From an archaeon (GTDB lineage: Archaea > EX4484-52 > WAPT01): a stretch of 50,821 nt of DNA. A program made the position numbers and the translations under genes. Below, in pieces: positions 36,867 through 46,900 of the stretch (position 1 is its first letter; every line of letters begins with the position of its first letter). The stretch is taken from assembly GCA_029258795.1 (NCBI GenBank), contig JAPDKB010000002.1, forward strand, positions 1 through 50,821, written 5' to 3'. Under the pieces are notes generated by a model. That model saw nothing but the letters and a program-made list of their open reading frames with translations. It searched no databases and was not told where the DNA came from.

Positions 36867-38545
36867 AAAAGAAAGGATTCCTAAAAACTCTTGAGGCAGT
36901 TATAGCAGGATTACTTCTCCTTTCCTACATGGTGTGGTTCTCCGCAAAGCCAGTGGAGGTGAGAGGGCTGGAAGCGAAGAACTACAAGCTTTATGCAACC
37001 CTTCTCATGGCTTCATTGAATTCAAACGTCTCGGATGTGCTTTTGAAAGCAGATGAAGATAGCGCATCAGAACTTTTAAGGGAGCTCAGTGGAACGGAGG
37101 CGAGGATGAGGTTTCACCTCAAAGAAATTCCTAGGAAGGAGATATGGGTAGGATATCTTCTTGAACCAAAAAACAAGCACAATGTGACTTTAGATCTATC
37201 CGTCGATGAAACAAATTGTAGTAGCACCTCCAAATGCACCGTTTTTGGAGCGAAAAGCACCTGTGCAGAATTTAGGTTGGGCTCTCACACGTTGTATTTC
37301 GTTAACAGAACTTATGTGGCTCCATTAAATTCTAGCGACCAGTGTGATCCCAACTTGCTTATACCCGTACAAGGGTACTTTGATTACAACGGAAAAGAAT
37401 ATTACGTCTTTGCTCGGGTTATCCAGAATTCACAATCTAACTATACATTGGTTTTTCTTAATCACACAACTTATCAAATAAACTTCTACAATCCACATCC
37501 TTCATTGTTCCACAGATTTTATTTGAATGGAAAGGAAATTTACCTTTATTTCACCCCCGTGACTTACGACATGCTAACTCTAGATTTAGATGCGATCATT
37601 ATTGTCAATAGAACACTAGCTCAGATAAGCGATGATGAACTGGAAGCAATTTCAAGATTTGCGGAAAGTGGTGGTGGAATCCTGTTGGTCAATGATGTGG
37701 ATAAACAGTATGACATTCTAAATCTCATTGGACTAAAATGGAACGGTTCAGCATCCGGACCAGATGGAAGTGATAGTGTGTTTTTAGATATTCTCAAAAA
37801 AAACTATGTTAAAGGTTACGAATTCGTTGAGTTTTTCGAACACGCTTATTATCCTGTAACAATGGACTATTTGAATCTTTCACGACCTGGTGTGAATGTA
37901 AGTTGTATTTCTTATTCTGGAATTGTTTTTGAGGGAAATCTCACTGTGAGGGATAAGGTATATCCGTTTATCGTGGTGAACGATACAACATCTCCGTTTT
38001 ACGATACTGTTTATGTTAGTAAGGACGGTGACTGGGATTTCTGTGATGGTGACAACAGCACTCCCATAAAAGAAAAAGATGTGTTTGAGCTGGAGGATAG
38101 CAGCAGTGGTGTGGTAAACAACATCACACTGGAAAAAATACCGGGGACTCTACATACTGGGGCAGTGTACTTTACATTTAACAGGAATCACAGATTTAGA
38201 GATATGTCTCTGGCTGTTGGCACAAATAAGAACATGCTCATCCCCGTCAAAAACGACACAACCAGAATAATCATTCATTCAGAAATGGAACGGGTTGGGG
38301 GTACATTTCCAGCTCCTGTACTCATATTACAGGAGATAAATAATACCTACCGAGCTGGATGGATGACCTCGAGCTTAAAAGGAGATGATGAATGGAAGAT
38401 ACTAAGAGATGCGGTGCTCTGGGTTGCAAGAAAGGTATCCTATGCAGCGTTACGCGAGCAAGGTTACACATATTCAGTATCCTTCCCCATTGCATGGGTC
38501 AACGAAACAAAACTGATGGGTATAGCCGAGTTGAGAATATGGTGA
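36857..38545 (+). CDS. Large pilin-like exported protein
   Basis: A 562-residue protein whose start, KKKGFLKTLEAVIAGLLLLS, resembles a prepilin leader and hydrophobic helix. The exported part carries about eighteen sequons and cysteine pairs. At about 245-290 it has DAIIIVNRTLAQISDDELEA then ESGGGILLVND, the same amidotransferase-like fold suggested in the truncated surface protein at base 1, probably a catalytically dead interaction domain. It is large for a pilin, so it may be a tip adhesin assembled by the GspE/GspF machine. It overlaps its upstream gene and is followed at once by a third pilin-like gene. Confidence 0.78.
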   Translation: MHVKKKGFLKTLEAVIAGLLLLSYMVWFSAKPVEVRGLEAKNYKLYATLLMASLNSNVSDVLLKADEDSASELLRELSGTEARMRFHLKEIPRKEIWVGYLLEPKNKHNVTLDLSVDETNCSSTSKCTVFGAKSTCAEFRLGSHTLYFVNRTYVAPLNSSDQCDPNLLIPVQGYFDYNGKEYYVFARVIQNSQSNYTLVFLNHTTYQINFYNPHPSLFHRFYLNGKEIYLYFTPVTYDMLTLDLDAIIIVNRTLAQISDDELEAISRFAESGGGILLVNDVDKQYDILNLIGLKWNGSASGPDGSDSVFLDILKKNYVKGYEFVEFFEHAYYPVTMDYLNLSRPGVNVSCISYSGIVFEGNLTVRDKVYPFIVVNDTTSPFYDTVYVSKDGDWDFCDGDNSTPIKEKDVFELEDSSSGVVNNITLEKIPGTLHTGAVYFTFNRNHRFRDMSLAVGTNKNMLIPVKNDTTRIIIHSEMERVGGTFPAPVLILQEINNTYRAGWMTSSLKGDDEWKILRDAVLWVARKVSYAALREQGYTYSVSFPIAWVNETKLMGIAELRIW

Positions 38546-38550
38546 TTGTT

Positions 38551-38925
38551 GTGAAGAGAAAAATTAGCTTCCTTTCAAGAAGAAAAGGGCAGTTTTATAT
38601 ACTGGGGGTTGTAGTACTTCTAATCTCTTTCGGACATTTGCTTGCATCTCTTGGAGGAAATGTCATTTTTGATTTCAGTACTGTGCTTGGCGCTACCCAT
38701 TACATGTTAAACTTCAAGATAACCAAAGATATAGAATTGCTTAACCAGACGTGTGGTCAAGATGAGCTTGACATCTATGTGCCATGGTACATGACGCTGG
38801 TTGAGAGGGAATACGGAAAGCGAGGTGTAATAATAAGGTGGTACTACGATCCAAATAATCGCCTGTTAAAATACAAAATCTATGCTGAAAATTATTACCT
38901 TGAAAAAGAGCTAGTACTCAAATAG
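38551..38925 (+). CDS. Small pilin-like protein
   Basis: About 124 residues. After a basic leader (KRKISFLSRRKGQ) comes a hydrophobic helix (FYILGVVVLLISFGHLLASLGG), the pattern of archaeal minor pilins. A GTG at 38551 with GGTGAT four bases ahead is the best start; an ATG at 38539 is possible. A longer frame starting at 38392 lies inside the previous gene and is not used. It closes the pilus operon and converges with rfcL with an 8-base overlap of the coding ends. Confidence 0.65.
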   Translation: MKRKISFLSRRKGQFYILGVVVLLISFGHLLASLGGNVIFDFSTVLGATHYMLNFKITKDIELLNQTCGQDELDIYVPWYMTLVEREYGKRGVIIRWYYDPNNRLLKYKIYAENYYLEKELVLK

Positions 38926-40093
38926 CAGCTTCCTCCCCAAAAGCTTTTCTGAACGCGTCACTATCTTTCTCTTTCATCAACCTGAGAAGGGGCAAATACG
39001 AGCGTGCAACCTTCTTTGAACAGTGGAGCTGCTTGCTGAGTTTTTCAAGTAAGGCAGACATCCTTTCCCTTTCTTCTTTCGTCTGGGTCCATTTTTTCAG
39101 TTTTGAGGGATACCTGTACTTCACGAACTTCCTGTACTTTTCATCCTTTGCTGTTGCAACTCCGATGGAAAGGAGCTGCAGCACGTAAATTATGAAGCGC
39201 CAGTATTGCTGTCTTCTTATCCTCCCCCTGAACACGTCAGCTCTCGAGATGAAGTAGTAAGCTCTTTTTAGGTCGGGAGATTTCTCATACTCCAAAGGCA
39301 CATTTTCTCTTATCCACAGCATGAACTCATCTGGATCTTTATCCAGATTTGACACCGCCCAGTTTGCAACTTCAGCACGTTCCGTCTTGAATATTATTCG
39401 GAGCGCTTCGAAAATGTTCCTTTCGGTGTCTCTGTAGCCGGCTATTTTGACATCCTCAGCAGTTATCCTCTTCTTTCCCTGAGCTATTATTTGCAAATCG
39501 TTTATTGCCGCTTTCAAATCGCCGTTAGCATTGTTGGCTATCGTGTTTATCGCTTCTTCCTCGAAAGTTATGCCCTCCTTTATGAGGATTTCTTTCAGCC
39601 TTCTCGCTATGCTTCTCGTGTCTATCTTCTTGAATTCTATCATTTCACAGTAATCGCGTAACGGTCTTAAGGCGGGGACATAAGCGTCGTTGGCAATGAG
39701 GATTACTGGAAACTTGCTCTTCTTTATGATGTTGATTATCTCAGCCACAGCTCCTTTATCCTCGCTTCCAGCTATGCCATCTACCTCATCAAACACCATT
39801 AACTTCCCCCTGTGGAACAGTGATGCCTGCTGAAGCGCATCTTCGAACTTGTCCCTCAGAACATCTGCTGACCTCACATCAGAGGCGTTGGTTTCTATGA
39901 GAAGGTAGTTGAACTTTTTTGCGAGCAGACCCATGAGCGTGGTTTTTCCCACCCCCGGCGGGCCATAAATGAGAAGGGCTTTCTTTTTCTCATTCTTCCA
40001 GTTCTCAATCCACCTGACTATTCTGGCTACAGCTTCTCTATTTCCTATGAACTCTTCAAGAGTTTTGGGAGCATGTTTATGGATCCACAGCAT
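38918..40093 (-). CDS. rfcL: Replication factor C large subunit (clamp loader)
   Basis: RfcL forms the archaeal clamp loader with RfcS and loads PCNA at primer ends. P-loop GPPGVGKTT is at about 45-53, Walker B KLMVFDEVDG at about 98-107, then the RFC box stretch. The protein has 391 residues, shorter than the roughly 480 usual in euryarchaea: it ends in FRKAFGEEAAI, with no terminal PCNA-interacting (PIP) motif visible. Reading past its TGA gives no PIP-like sequence either. It follows cdc48 by 80 bases on the same strand, so co-transcription is likely. Confidence 0.92.
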   Translation of the reverse strand: MLWIHKHAPKTLEEFIGNREAVARIVRWIENWKNEKKKALLIYGPPGVGKTTLMGLLAKKFNYLLIETNASDVRSADVLRDKFEDALQQASLFHRGKLMVFDEVDGIAGSEDKGAVAEIINIIKKSKFPVILIANDAYVPALRPLRDYCEMIEFKKIDTRSIARRLKEILIKEGITFEEEAINTIANNANGDLKAAINDLQIIAQGKKRITAEDVKIAGYRDTERNIFEALRIIFKTERAEVANWAVSNLDKDPDEFMLWIRENVPLEYEKSPDLKRAYYFISRADVFRGRIRRQQYWRFIIYVLQLLSIGVATAKDEKYRKFVKYRYPSKLKKWTQTKEERERMSALLEKLSKQLHCSKKVARSYLPLLRLMKEKDSDAFRKAFGEEAAI

Positions 40094-40173
40094 AAAAATA
40101 AAATGTGGAAAGAAAAAGATTTAAAGGGAAGATGAGCAGCGCTGCTCTGCCCACCCTATCTTACATACTCACT

Positions 40174-42357
<2,184 letters not shown>

Positions 42358-42430
42358 TCACCTCCAGTGAATTCTGTGATGAACTTGTGAGCATGAAACG
42401 AAGTGGGAAAAATGAAAGGAGCTTGTGACA

Positions 42431-42904
42431 TCACTCAACTTTAACCTTCTTCGCCTTGCCGCTCTCCTTGACCTTGGGTATTCTGATTTCAAGCACACCG
42501 TTCTTGTAGGTCGCTTTGGCTTCCTCTGGCTTCACTTCGGTTGGAAGCGGTATCATCCTGTAGAATCCTTTGTAACTTCTCTCAACCCTGTACACACCTT
42601 CCTTCTCCTCCTTTGCCTCGATCTTCACCTCAGCTTTCACTTCCACGCTGTTCTCTGTAACGTTGACTTCAATGTCTTCCTTCCTCACACCCGGAAGCTC
42701 TACCGTCACCACAACTTCTTTGTCAGTCTCAAACACATCAGCTAGTGGCTCCCTGAAGCCACGCAGCTCTTCCATCGCTGGACCTTCCCATCTGAACCTG
42801 AAGCGCGCCGGTCCAACTCCAAAATCCCACTCCTCTTCAAAAAGCCTTTCCATCCTGTCTATCATCCTGCGCATCTCCTCAAAAGGATCGCGCCTCCACA
42901 CCAT
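42431..42904 (-). CDS. hsp20: Small heat-shock protein (Hsp20/alpha-crystallin)
   Basis: About 157 residues: an amino-terminal region with a tryptophan-rich start (MVWRRDPFEEMRR), the alpha-crystallin domain (about 45-135, VVVTVELPGVRKEDIEV, then YKNGVLEIRIPK) and the terminal I-x-I-type IRIP motif followed by a basic tail. It keeps unfolded proteins soluble. The ATG at 42904 is preferred because GGTGAT lies four bases before it, and it is the usual start of this family; an ATG at 42910 is nearby. Divergent from the winged-helix regulator, with a palindromic operator between. Confidence 0.93.
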   Translation of the reverse strand: MVWRRDPFEEMRRMIDRMERLFEEEWDFGVGPARFRFRWEGPAMEELRGFREPLADVFETDKEVVVTVELPGVRKEDIEVNVTENSVEVKAEVKIEAKEEKEGVYRVERSYKGFYRMIPLPTEVKPEEAKATYKNGVLEIRIPKVKESGKAKKVKVE

Positions 42905-42947
42905 CGGCATCACCCCCCACTTTTTATTTTTCGATAAGTTGTATGTT

Positions 42948-42968
42948 TTGTCGAAATGATTTCGACAA
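42948..42968. promoter_or_regulatory. Palindromic operator between hsp20 and its regulator
   Basis: TTGTCGAAAT (42948-42957), a single G, then ATTTCGACAA (42959-42968) is a perfect 10-base inverted repeat. It lies between the divergent starts at 42904 and 43023, about 20 bases upstream of the regulator's TATA element. Binding by the winged-helix protein would link hsp20-cdc48 expression to its own level. In Archaeoglobus the heat-shock regulator locus also has a palindromic site, of different sequence. Confidence 0.65.
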
Positions 42969-42987
42969 TATTAATATTTTATCAAAA

Positions 42988-43000
42988 AATATATAAACTT
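42988..43000 (+). promoter_or_regulatory. TATA box of the heat-shock regulator gene
   Basis: AAATATATAAAC stands about 25-35 bases before the ATG at 43023, giving a short or absent leader. Confidence 0.5.
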
Positions 43001-43022
43001 TTCGAATACAGTAATTTTAATT

Positions 43023-43427
43023 ATGGTGCGCAGGGAGATCATCATAAAAGAAAGGCGCATGCCGGAAAGGGAGGAAGTGGAGGATTTGATGGAATGGGTG
43101 TGTGAGTGTCTGGGTCTGGTTAAGGGTAGAGATACCGATAAAACCTCTGCCAAACTCCTCATGTGCTTTTTGCGTCACAGCATGAAAAACGAATCAGCCA
43201 CACCCGAAATTATGGCTTCTGAGCTCAACCTTTCCAGAAGCACAGTTATCCACCACCTCCAAAAGTATGTGAAGTCGGGGCTTATCATTCGAACTTCCAA
43301 GGGTTATGAGCTTAGAGAGAGAACGCTGGAAGAGACCTTAGCGGAAATAGAGAAAGATGTGGAAAGAGAGTTCGAAAGAATAAGAAAAATAGCAAGAAAA
43401 ATAGACGAAGCTCTGAAAGGATTATGA
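43023..43427 (+). CDS. Winged-helix regulator, probable heat-shock repressor
   Basis: A 134-residue DNA-binding protein of the ArsR-like winged-helix kind. The HTH is about residues 55-90 (TPEIMASELNLSRSTVIHHL is the key part), and a charged coiled-coil-like helix at 95-134 probably mediates dimerisation. It is divergent from hsp20, with a shared palindrome between, the layout of the HSR1-type heat-shock regulators next to hsp20 and cdc48 in Archaeoglobus. Repressor activity on hsp20 and itself is inference from this arrangement. The gene ends eight bases from the convergent V4R gene. Confidence 0.8.
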   Translation: MVRREIIIKERRMPEREEVEDLMEWVCECLGLVKGRDTDKTSAKLLMCFLRHSMKNESATPEIMASELNLSRSTVIHHLQKYVKSGLIIRTSKGYELRERTLEETLAEIEKDVEREFERIRKIARKIDEALKGL

Positions 43428-43435
43428 CGATGCAT

Positions 43436-44110
43436 TTACTCCTCTTCTGCTTTCTTTCCCACGAAGAGGCAACAGTCATCACCCATTGCTTCGCACTTCA
43501 CCTCATGCACCTCGATTTTCTTTCCTGTTAATGCCGTGAAAACTCCCGCTATAACACCGCAAAGGAAGTGGCAGTAGGGTTCTGTGGTTTTCTTTCCGCT
43601 TTGTTTGATGATGGCGCTCTCAAAACAGTTTCTCATCTCCACAACAACCTCTCCAGTGCTGGCATCCGAATACAGAATTCGTGATTCTCCGAACCATCCG
43701 GCATGCATACCATAACCAAGCACTTTGGAACACTGCTCCTCCACGCTGGTTCCTTTTACCTTACTAAGTTTTGAGACATCAAAACCAGATTTCATCATAA
43801 CTCCAAGCTTTGATCCTATCCCTGCCTTTGCCATCCTGTTGAACATGTTTCCAATGTCCTCCCCAGCCCTAAACCCAAAGTCGTGCAGAACTCTCTTCTG
43901 CATCGCTGGACCGAGGGTCTTTCCCAGTGCTTCCTTAACATCGTTGAAAACCACATAGTTTATGAGAAGCACCCTCCTTCCGTGAAAAGCCATAACTCCA
44001 TCATCACTCGGCATGATCGGTGTGAGCTTGGGCGTCAACCCATAAAATGCATCCCTAACTTCTTCCAGATACTTTATCTTTTCCTCGTTGAACTGTTTAA
44101 TTTCCTCCAT
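43436..44110 (-). CDS. V4R-domain sensor-like protein
   Basis: About 224 residues; start set at the ATG 44110 because GAGGTGA lies five bases ahead, whereas the longer frame from 44224 would put the TATA box inside the gene. The carboxy-terminal half is a clear V4R domain: CHFLCGVIAGVFTALTGKK, then EVKCEAMGDDCCLF with the usual cysteine group. The middle (ALGPAMQ to FRAGED) is the helical lead-in typical of archaeal V4R proteins, which bind small hydrophobic or tetrapyrrole-like ligands. It is a single gene between the heat-shock and ribosomal blocks; an ATTGTCGAA half-site (44213-44221) lies just upstream of the TATA element on its strand. Confidence 0.85.
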   Translation of the reverse strand: MEEIKQFNEEKIKYLEEVRDAFYGLTPKLTPIMPSDDGVMAFHGRRVLLINYVVFNDVKEALGKTLGPAMQKRVLHDFGFRAGEDIGNMFNRMAKAGIGSKLGVMMKSGFDVSKLSKVKGTSVEEQCSKVLGYGMHAGWFGESRILYSDASTGEVVVEMRNCFESAIIKQSGKKTTEPYCHFLCGVIAGVFTALTGKKIEVHEVKCEAMGDDCCLFVGKKAEEE

Positions 44111-44303
44111 ACTTTTCACCTCTAACATTTCGATTGGATTGGAGCGAGTCGATATTTTCCAAATTCTAGATAGTTCACTGTTTGAATTCCGTATATATAG
44201 ATATCCTAACAAATTGTCGAACATTTAGTCAATTAACGTAGTGTTAAATCAAAAAATTGGAGGTTGTGCTCCCTTCCTTTGAGGTGGCAGAACTCCAGTA
44301 AAA

Positions 44304-44317
44304 CATTTAAAAATATT
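44304..44317 (+). promoter_or_regulatory. TATA box for the ribosomal/eIF6 block
   Basis: CATTTAAAAATATT lies about 75 bases before the S19e start, implying a leader of about 45 bases. An inverted repeat AATTTTTG-GT-CAAAAATT (44355-44372) sits in that leader 17 bases before the ATG. Confidence 0.5.
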
Positions 44318-44388
44318 ACCCAACACAAACAATACATCTTATCCTGATGCGATTAATTTTTGGTCAAAAATTTTACGGGTGTGTTTGA

Positions 44389-44823
44389 ATGGCTACCGTG
44401 TATGATGTGGACCCCAACATGCTGATTGAGAGAGCGGCACAGAAGTTAAAAGAAGTCAAAGAGATAAAGCCGCCGGTCTGGGCAGCTTACGTTAAGACAG
44501 GCATGCATAAGGAAAGGATTCCTGACCAGCCGGACTGGTGGTATTATAGAGCTGCAGCCGTTTTACGCCAGATATACTTGAGGCCGCGCGGCGTTTCCAG
44601 GTTGAGGAGGAAATATGGTGGAAAAAAGAACAGAGGTCATGCTCCAGAGAAGTTTTATCCCGGGAGCGGTAGCATAATCAGGAAATGCTTGCAGCAGCTG
44701 GAAGCGGCTGGCTTCGTTAAGAAAGGTCCCAAAGGAAGGGAGATAACCCCCACAGGCAGAAGCTTTTTGGATAAGATTGCAACGGAAATAGCAAAGGAAA
44801 TGGAAAAGGTAGTGAAAGCGTGA
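44389..44823 (+). CDS. rps19e: Ribosomal protein S19e
   Basis: A 144-residue small-subunit protein found in archaea and eukaryotes only. It begins [21 protein letters not shown] and has the family core [20 protein letters not shown], then [18 protein letters not shown] and a winged-helix end ([19 protein letters not shown]). Length is typical. It starts the standard euryarchaeal order S19e - PDCD5-like - L39e - L31e - eIF6, and the next gene start follows after 63 bases. Confidence 0.97.
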   Translation: MATVYDVDPNMLIERAAQKLKEVKEIKPPVWAAYVKTGMHKERIPDQPDWWYYRAAAVLRQIYLRPRGVSRLRRKYGGKKNRGHAPEKFYPGSGSIIRKCLQQLEAAGFVKKGPKGREITPTGRSFLDKIATEIAKEMEKVVKA

Positions 44824-44886
44824 TGGGACAGCTCCACACTCTCAATGGCGACCCTTGATTTATTATTGCGCCCGGGTGCATGCTCG

Positions 44887-45222
44887 ATGGATGATTTGGA
44901 GATGCTGAAAAGAAAAAAGCTCGAAGCTTACATGCAAGCCATGCAATCCAGCCAGCAGCAGGAGATTGAGGCGGCGCAACAGCAGGCCGCCCTCGAGATG
45001 CAGATAAAGGCTCTCATGCAAAAGTTGCTTGAACCCAATGCAAGAGAAAGGTTGTCAAACGTTAAGGTTGCGAAACCCGATCTTGCAAGACAGGTTGAGC
45101 TGCTTATACTTCAACTTTATCAGGCCGGAAGGATTCAAAAACCCCTTACCGAGCAACAGCTCGTGAATTTGTTGAAAGCACTATCCTCAGGCAAGAGAGA
45201 ATGGAAGATAAAGCGCGTGTAA
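44887..45222 (+). CDS. PDCD5-like DNA-binding protein (TFAR19 family)
   Basis: About 111 residues. The frame is open from 44845, but archaeal PDCD5 proteins begin with MDDLE-type residues, so the ATG at 44887 is used; the preceding 14 codons are unlike the family. The Gln-rich helix (SSQQQEIEAAQQQAALEMQI) and the triple-helix core with ALMQKLLEPNARERLSNVKVAKP and VELLILQLYQAGRI are typical. The protein binds DNA in vitro in archaea; its cell role is unsettled. It lies in the ribosomal block. Confidence 0.92.
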   Translation: MDDLEMLKRKKLEAYMQAMQSSQQQEIEAAQQQAALEMQIKALMQKLLEPNARERLSNVKVAKPDLARQVELLILQLYQAGRIQKPLTEQQLVNLLKALSSGKREWKIKRV

Positions 45223-45244
45223 ATAATGATTTAGGGTGCGGATG

Positions 45245-45424
45245 ATGGGCAGGTACAAAACCTCATGGGAGAAAACAAAGGTAATTAAGGAAAAGAGGAG
45301 CGCTAAAGCTGCACCTCGTTGGGTGGATCTGCGTGTCTTTGGTTTAGGAAGAGCAAGATTCAGGGCAGTTAAACGTTTCAGATCAAGACACTGGAGGAGA
45401 GGTGGGAGCAAGTTGAAGCTGTGA
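45245..45424 (+). CDS. rpl39e: Ribosomal protein L39e
   Basis: About 59 basic residues, a little longer than the usual 51. The family-typical end is RSRHWRRGGSKLKL; the centre PRWVDLRVFG is the W-V/M-L-R core. ATGs at 45242 and 45245 are adjacent; GGTG lies just upstream. It lines the exit tunnel of the large subunit. Placement between PDCD5-like and L31e is as in other euryarchaea. Confidence 0.92.
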   Translation: MGRYKTSWEKTKVIKEKRSAKAAPRWVDLRVFGLGRARFRAVKRFRSRHWRRGGSKLKL

Positions 45425-45435
45425 TGGTGGTGTGA

Positions 45436-45987
45436 ATGGCCGAAGCAAAGGTTGAGATTCAGAAGGAGATGGTTTATACTGTTCCTCTCAAGTATGCATG
45501 GCTTGGCCCTCACAACGACAGGACAAGGAAGGCTGTAGATGTTCTCAAAAGGTTTGTAATGAGGCATATGAAAGTTAAGGAGGTTAAGATAGCTGCCGAG
45601 TTAAACGAGAAGATATGGGAGAGGGGGATAAAGAACCCTCCCAGAAGGATAAAGGTCAGGGTAGCAAAAGTGAGTGATGAGGTTGCATGGGTTACGCTGC
45701 CCGAGCACAAGTTTCCGTTTGAATTGGAAGCGATGAAAAAGAAAGAGGAGGAAGTGGTGGAAAAGAAGGAGAGTGAAGAAAAGGGAAAAGCTGGGAAGGT
45801 GGAGGAAGAGAAGGTGAAGAAGGAGGAAAAGGATACCACATCATCCAAAGCTGAAAAAACCGAGGAGAAAGCCAAGAAAACAAAAAAGGAGGAACCAGAA
45901 TCCAAACAGGAATCCAAAAAGGAAGAGAAGAGCACAAAATCATCCAAAAAGGGCGGGAAAGCAACTTCTCCCAAAAAAGAAAAATAA
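45436..45987 (+). CDS. rpl31e: Ribosomal protein L31e with long charged tail
   Basis: Residues 1-95 are a normal L31e (YTVPLKYAWLGPHNDRTRKAV, then MKVKEVKIAAELNEKIWERG and the PPRRIKVRVAKV strand). The remaining 88 residues are almost only Lys, Glu, Ser and Ala, in blocks such as KKEEEVVEKKESEE and ESKQESKKEEKSTKSSKK. Typical archaeal L31e ends near residue 90. The tail is in frame and ends at a normal stop 30 bases before eIF6. It may be disordered at the ribosome surface; a frameshift is unlikely because the downstream genes are intact. Confidence 0.95.
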   Translation: MAEAKVEIQKEMVYTVPLKYAWLGPHNDRTRKAVDVLKRFVMRHMKVKEVKIAAELNEKIWERGIKNPPRRIKVRVAKVSDEVAWVTLPEHKFPFELEAMKKKEEEVVEKKESEEKGKAGKVEEEKVKKEEKDTTSSKAEKTEEKAKKTKKEEPESKQESKKEEKSTKSSKKGGKATSPKKEK

Positions 45988-46017
45988 AGAGACCGATTGA
46001 GCCGGTGATGCTTTTAG

Positions 46018-46686
46018 ATGGCGCACGTGATGAAAACCACATACAATGGTGATGTCAACATAGGATTGTTTGCTCTTGCCACCGACGAATTCTGGATGGC
46101 TCCCGCTGACTTTCCCGAGCTTGAAGTTCTGAAAGTTCCACGTATTTCCTGTACAGCTTCCGACACACCGCTGATCGGGCTTTTTGTTGTGGCGAACTCG
46201 AATGGAATAGTTCTGCCAAAAATAACGGAGAAGAGAGAAGTTGATGCGCTCAAAAAGAGGATTAAAGAAGTGGGAAAAGATATCAACATTTCCGTTCTCC
46301 GCACTAAATATACTGTGCTGGGCAACCTCATAGTGTGCAACGATAAGGGTGCTTTAATCTCAGAAAATCTCAGAGCTTCAGCCAAAAAGATTGAAGACAC
46401 TTTAGGGGTTGAGGTTGTTACAGGCAGCATTGCTGGAAGCAAACTCCCTGGAAGTTATGCTGTTGCCACGAATAAAGGGTTTTTGCTTTCCAATCTGGGG
46501 AGTGAGGATGATTACGCACTTTTAGAAAGCGTGCTGAAGGTCGAGGGTGATCTCGGAAGCGTCAATTTTGGCAGCAATTTTGTGAGGAGCGGACTCATTG
46601 CTAACTCCAATGGCTATGTGGTGGGAGAACCAACAACTGGTGTGGAACTCACAAGAATAGATGAAGCGCTGGGTTTTTTGGAATAA
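46018..46686 (+). CDS. eif6: Translation initiation factor 6
   Basis: A 222-residue eIF6 with the five-fold repeated alpha/beta pentein structure; it binds the large subunit and prevents premature joining. Family phrases are NIGLFALATDEF, SDTPLIGLFVVANSNGI, NLIVCNDKGALIS and GSIAGSKLPGSYAVATNKG; the last repeat ends LIANSNGYVVG. GGTGAT precedes the ATG at 46018. It is the last gene of the block; the usual next gene L18a/LX is not here, and tRNA-iMet follows. Confidence 0.97.
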   Translation: MAHVMKTTYNGDVNIGLFALATDEFWMAPADFPELEVLKVPRISCTASDTPLIGLFVVANSNGIVLPKITEKREVDALKKRIKEVGKDINISVLRTKYTVLGNLIVCNDKGALISENLRASAKKIEDTLGVEVVTGSIAGSKLPGSYAVATNKGFLLSNLGSEDDYALLESVLKVEGDLGSVNFGSNFVRSGLIANSNGYVVGEPTTGVELTRIDEALGFLE

Positions 46687-46755
46687 TCTTGACCATCAGC
46701 AAAGCAAAATCTTTTTAAGAGCTACGCACAATTAGATTATTACTCCCTTCTGTGC

Positions 46756-46833
46756 AGCGGGGTAGAGCAGCCTGGAGTGCTCGCCGGGCTCATAACCCGG
46801 AGGTCGCAGGTTCAAATCCTGCCCCCGCTACCA
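46756..46833 (+). tRNA. Initiator tRNA-Met(CAU)
   Basis: Acceptor AGCGGGG (46756-46762) pairs with CCCCGCT (46823-46829); A and encoded CCA follow. D-stem GAGC/GCTC, anticodon stem CCGGG/CCCGG with loop CTCATAA, T-stem GCAGG/CCTGC with loop TTCAAAT. The first pair A1:U72 and three G:C pairs below the anticodon loop mark it as initiator. It has no intron, unlike the two other tRNAs in the window. A TTTTTAAGA element about 38 bases upstream is the probable TATA box. Confidence 0.95.
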
Positions 46834-46870
46834 GTTCTTAAATTTTTCTATATCACAAAATCGAAAAGCT

Positions 46871-46878
46871 TATATATA
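46871..46878 (+). promoter_or_regulatory. TATA box of the 7TM/V4R gene pair
   Basis: TATATATA stands 23 bases before the ATG at 46901 and no Shine-Dalgarno site is visible, so the first gene is probably leaderless. Confidence 0.6.
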
Positions 46879-46900
46879 CCTTTATACCACAATCGCCGAT

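Noticed and set aside
45436-45987. L31e tail as a frameshifted neighbour gene
   Set aside because: The tail is continuous in frame, shows a consistent K/E composition and ends 30 bases before the intact eIF6 gene.
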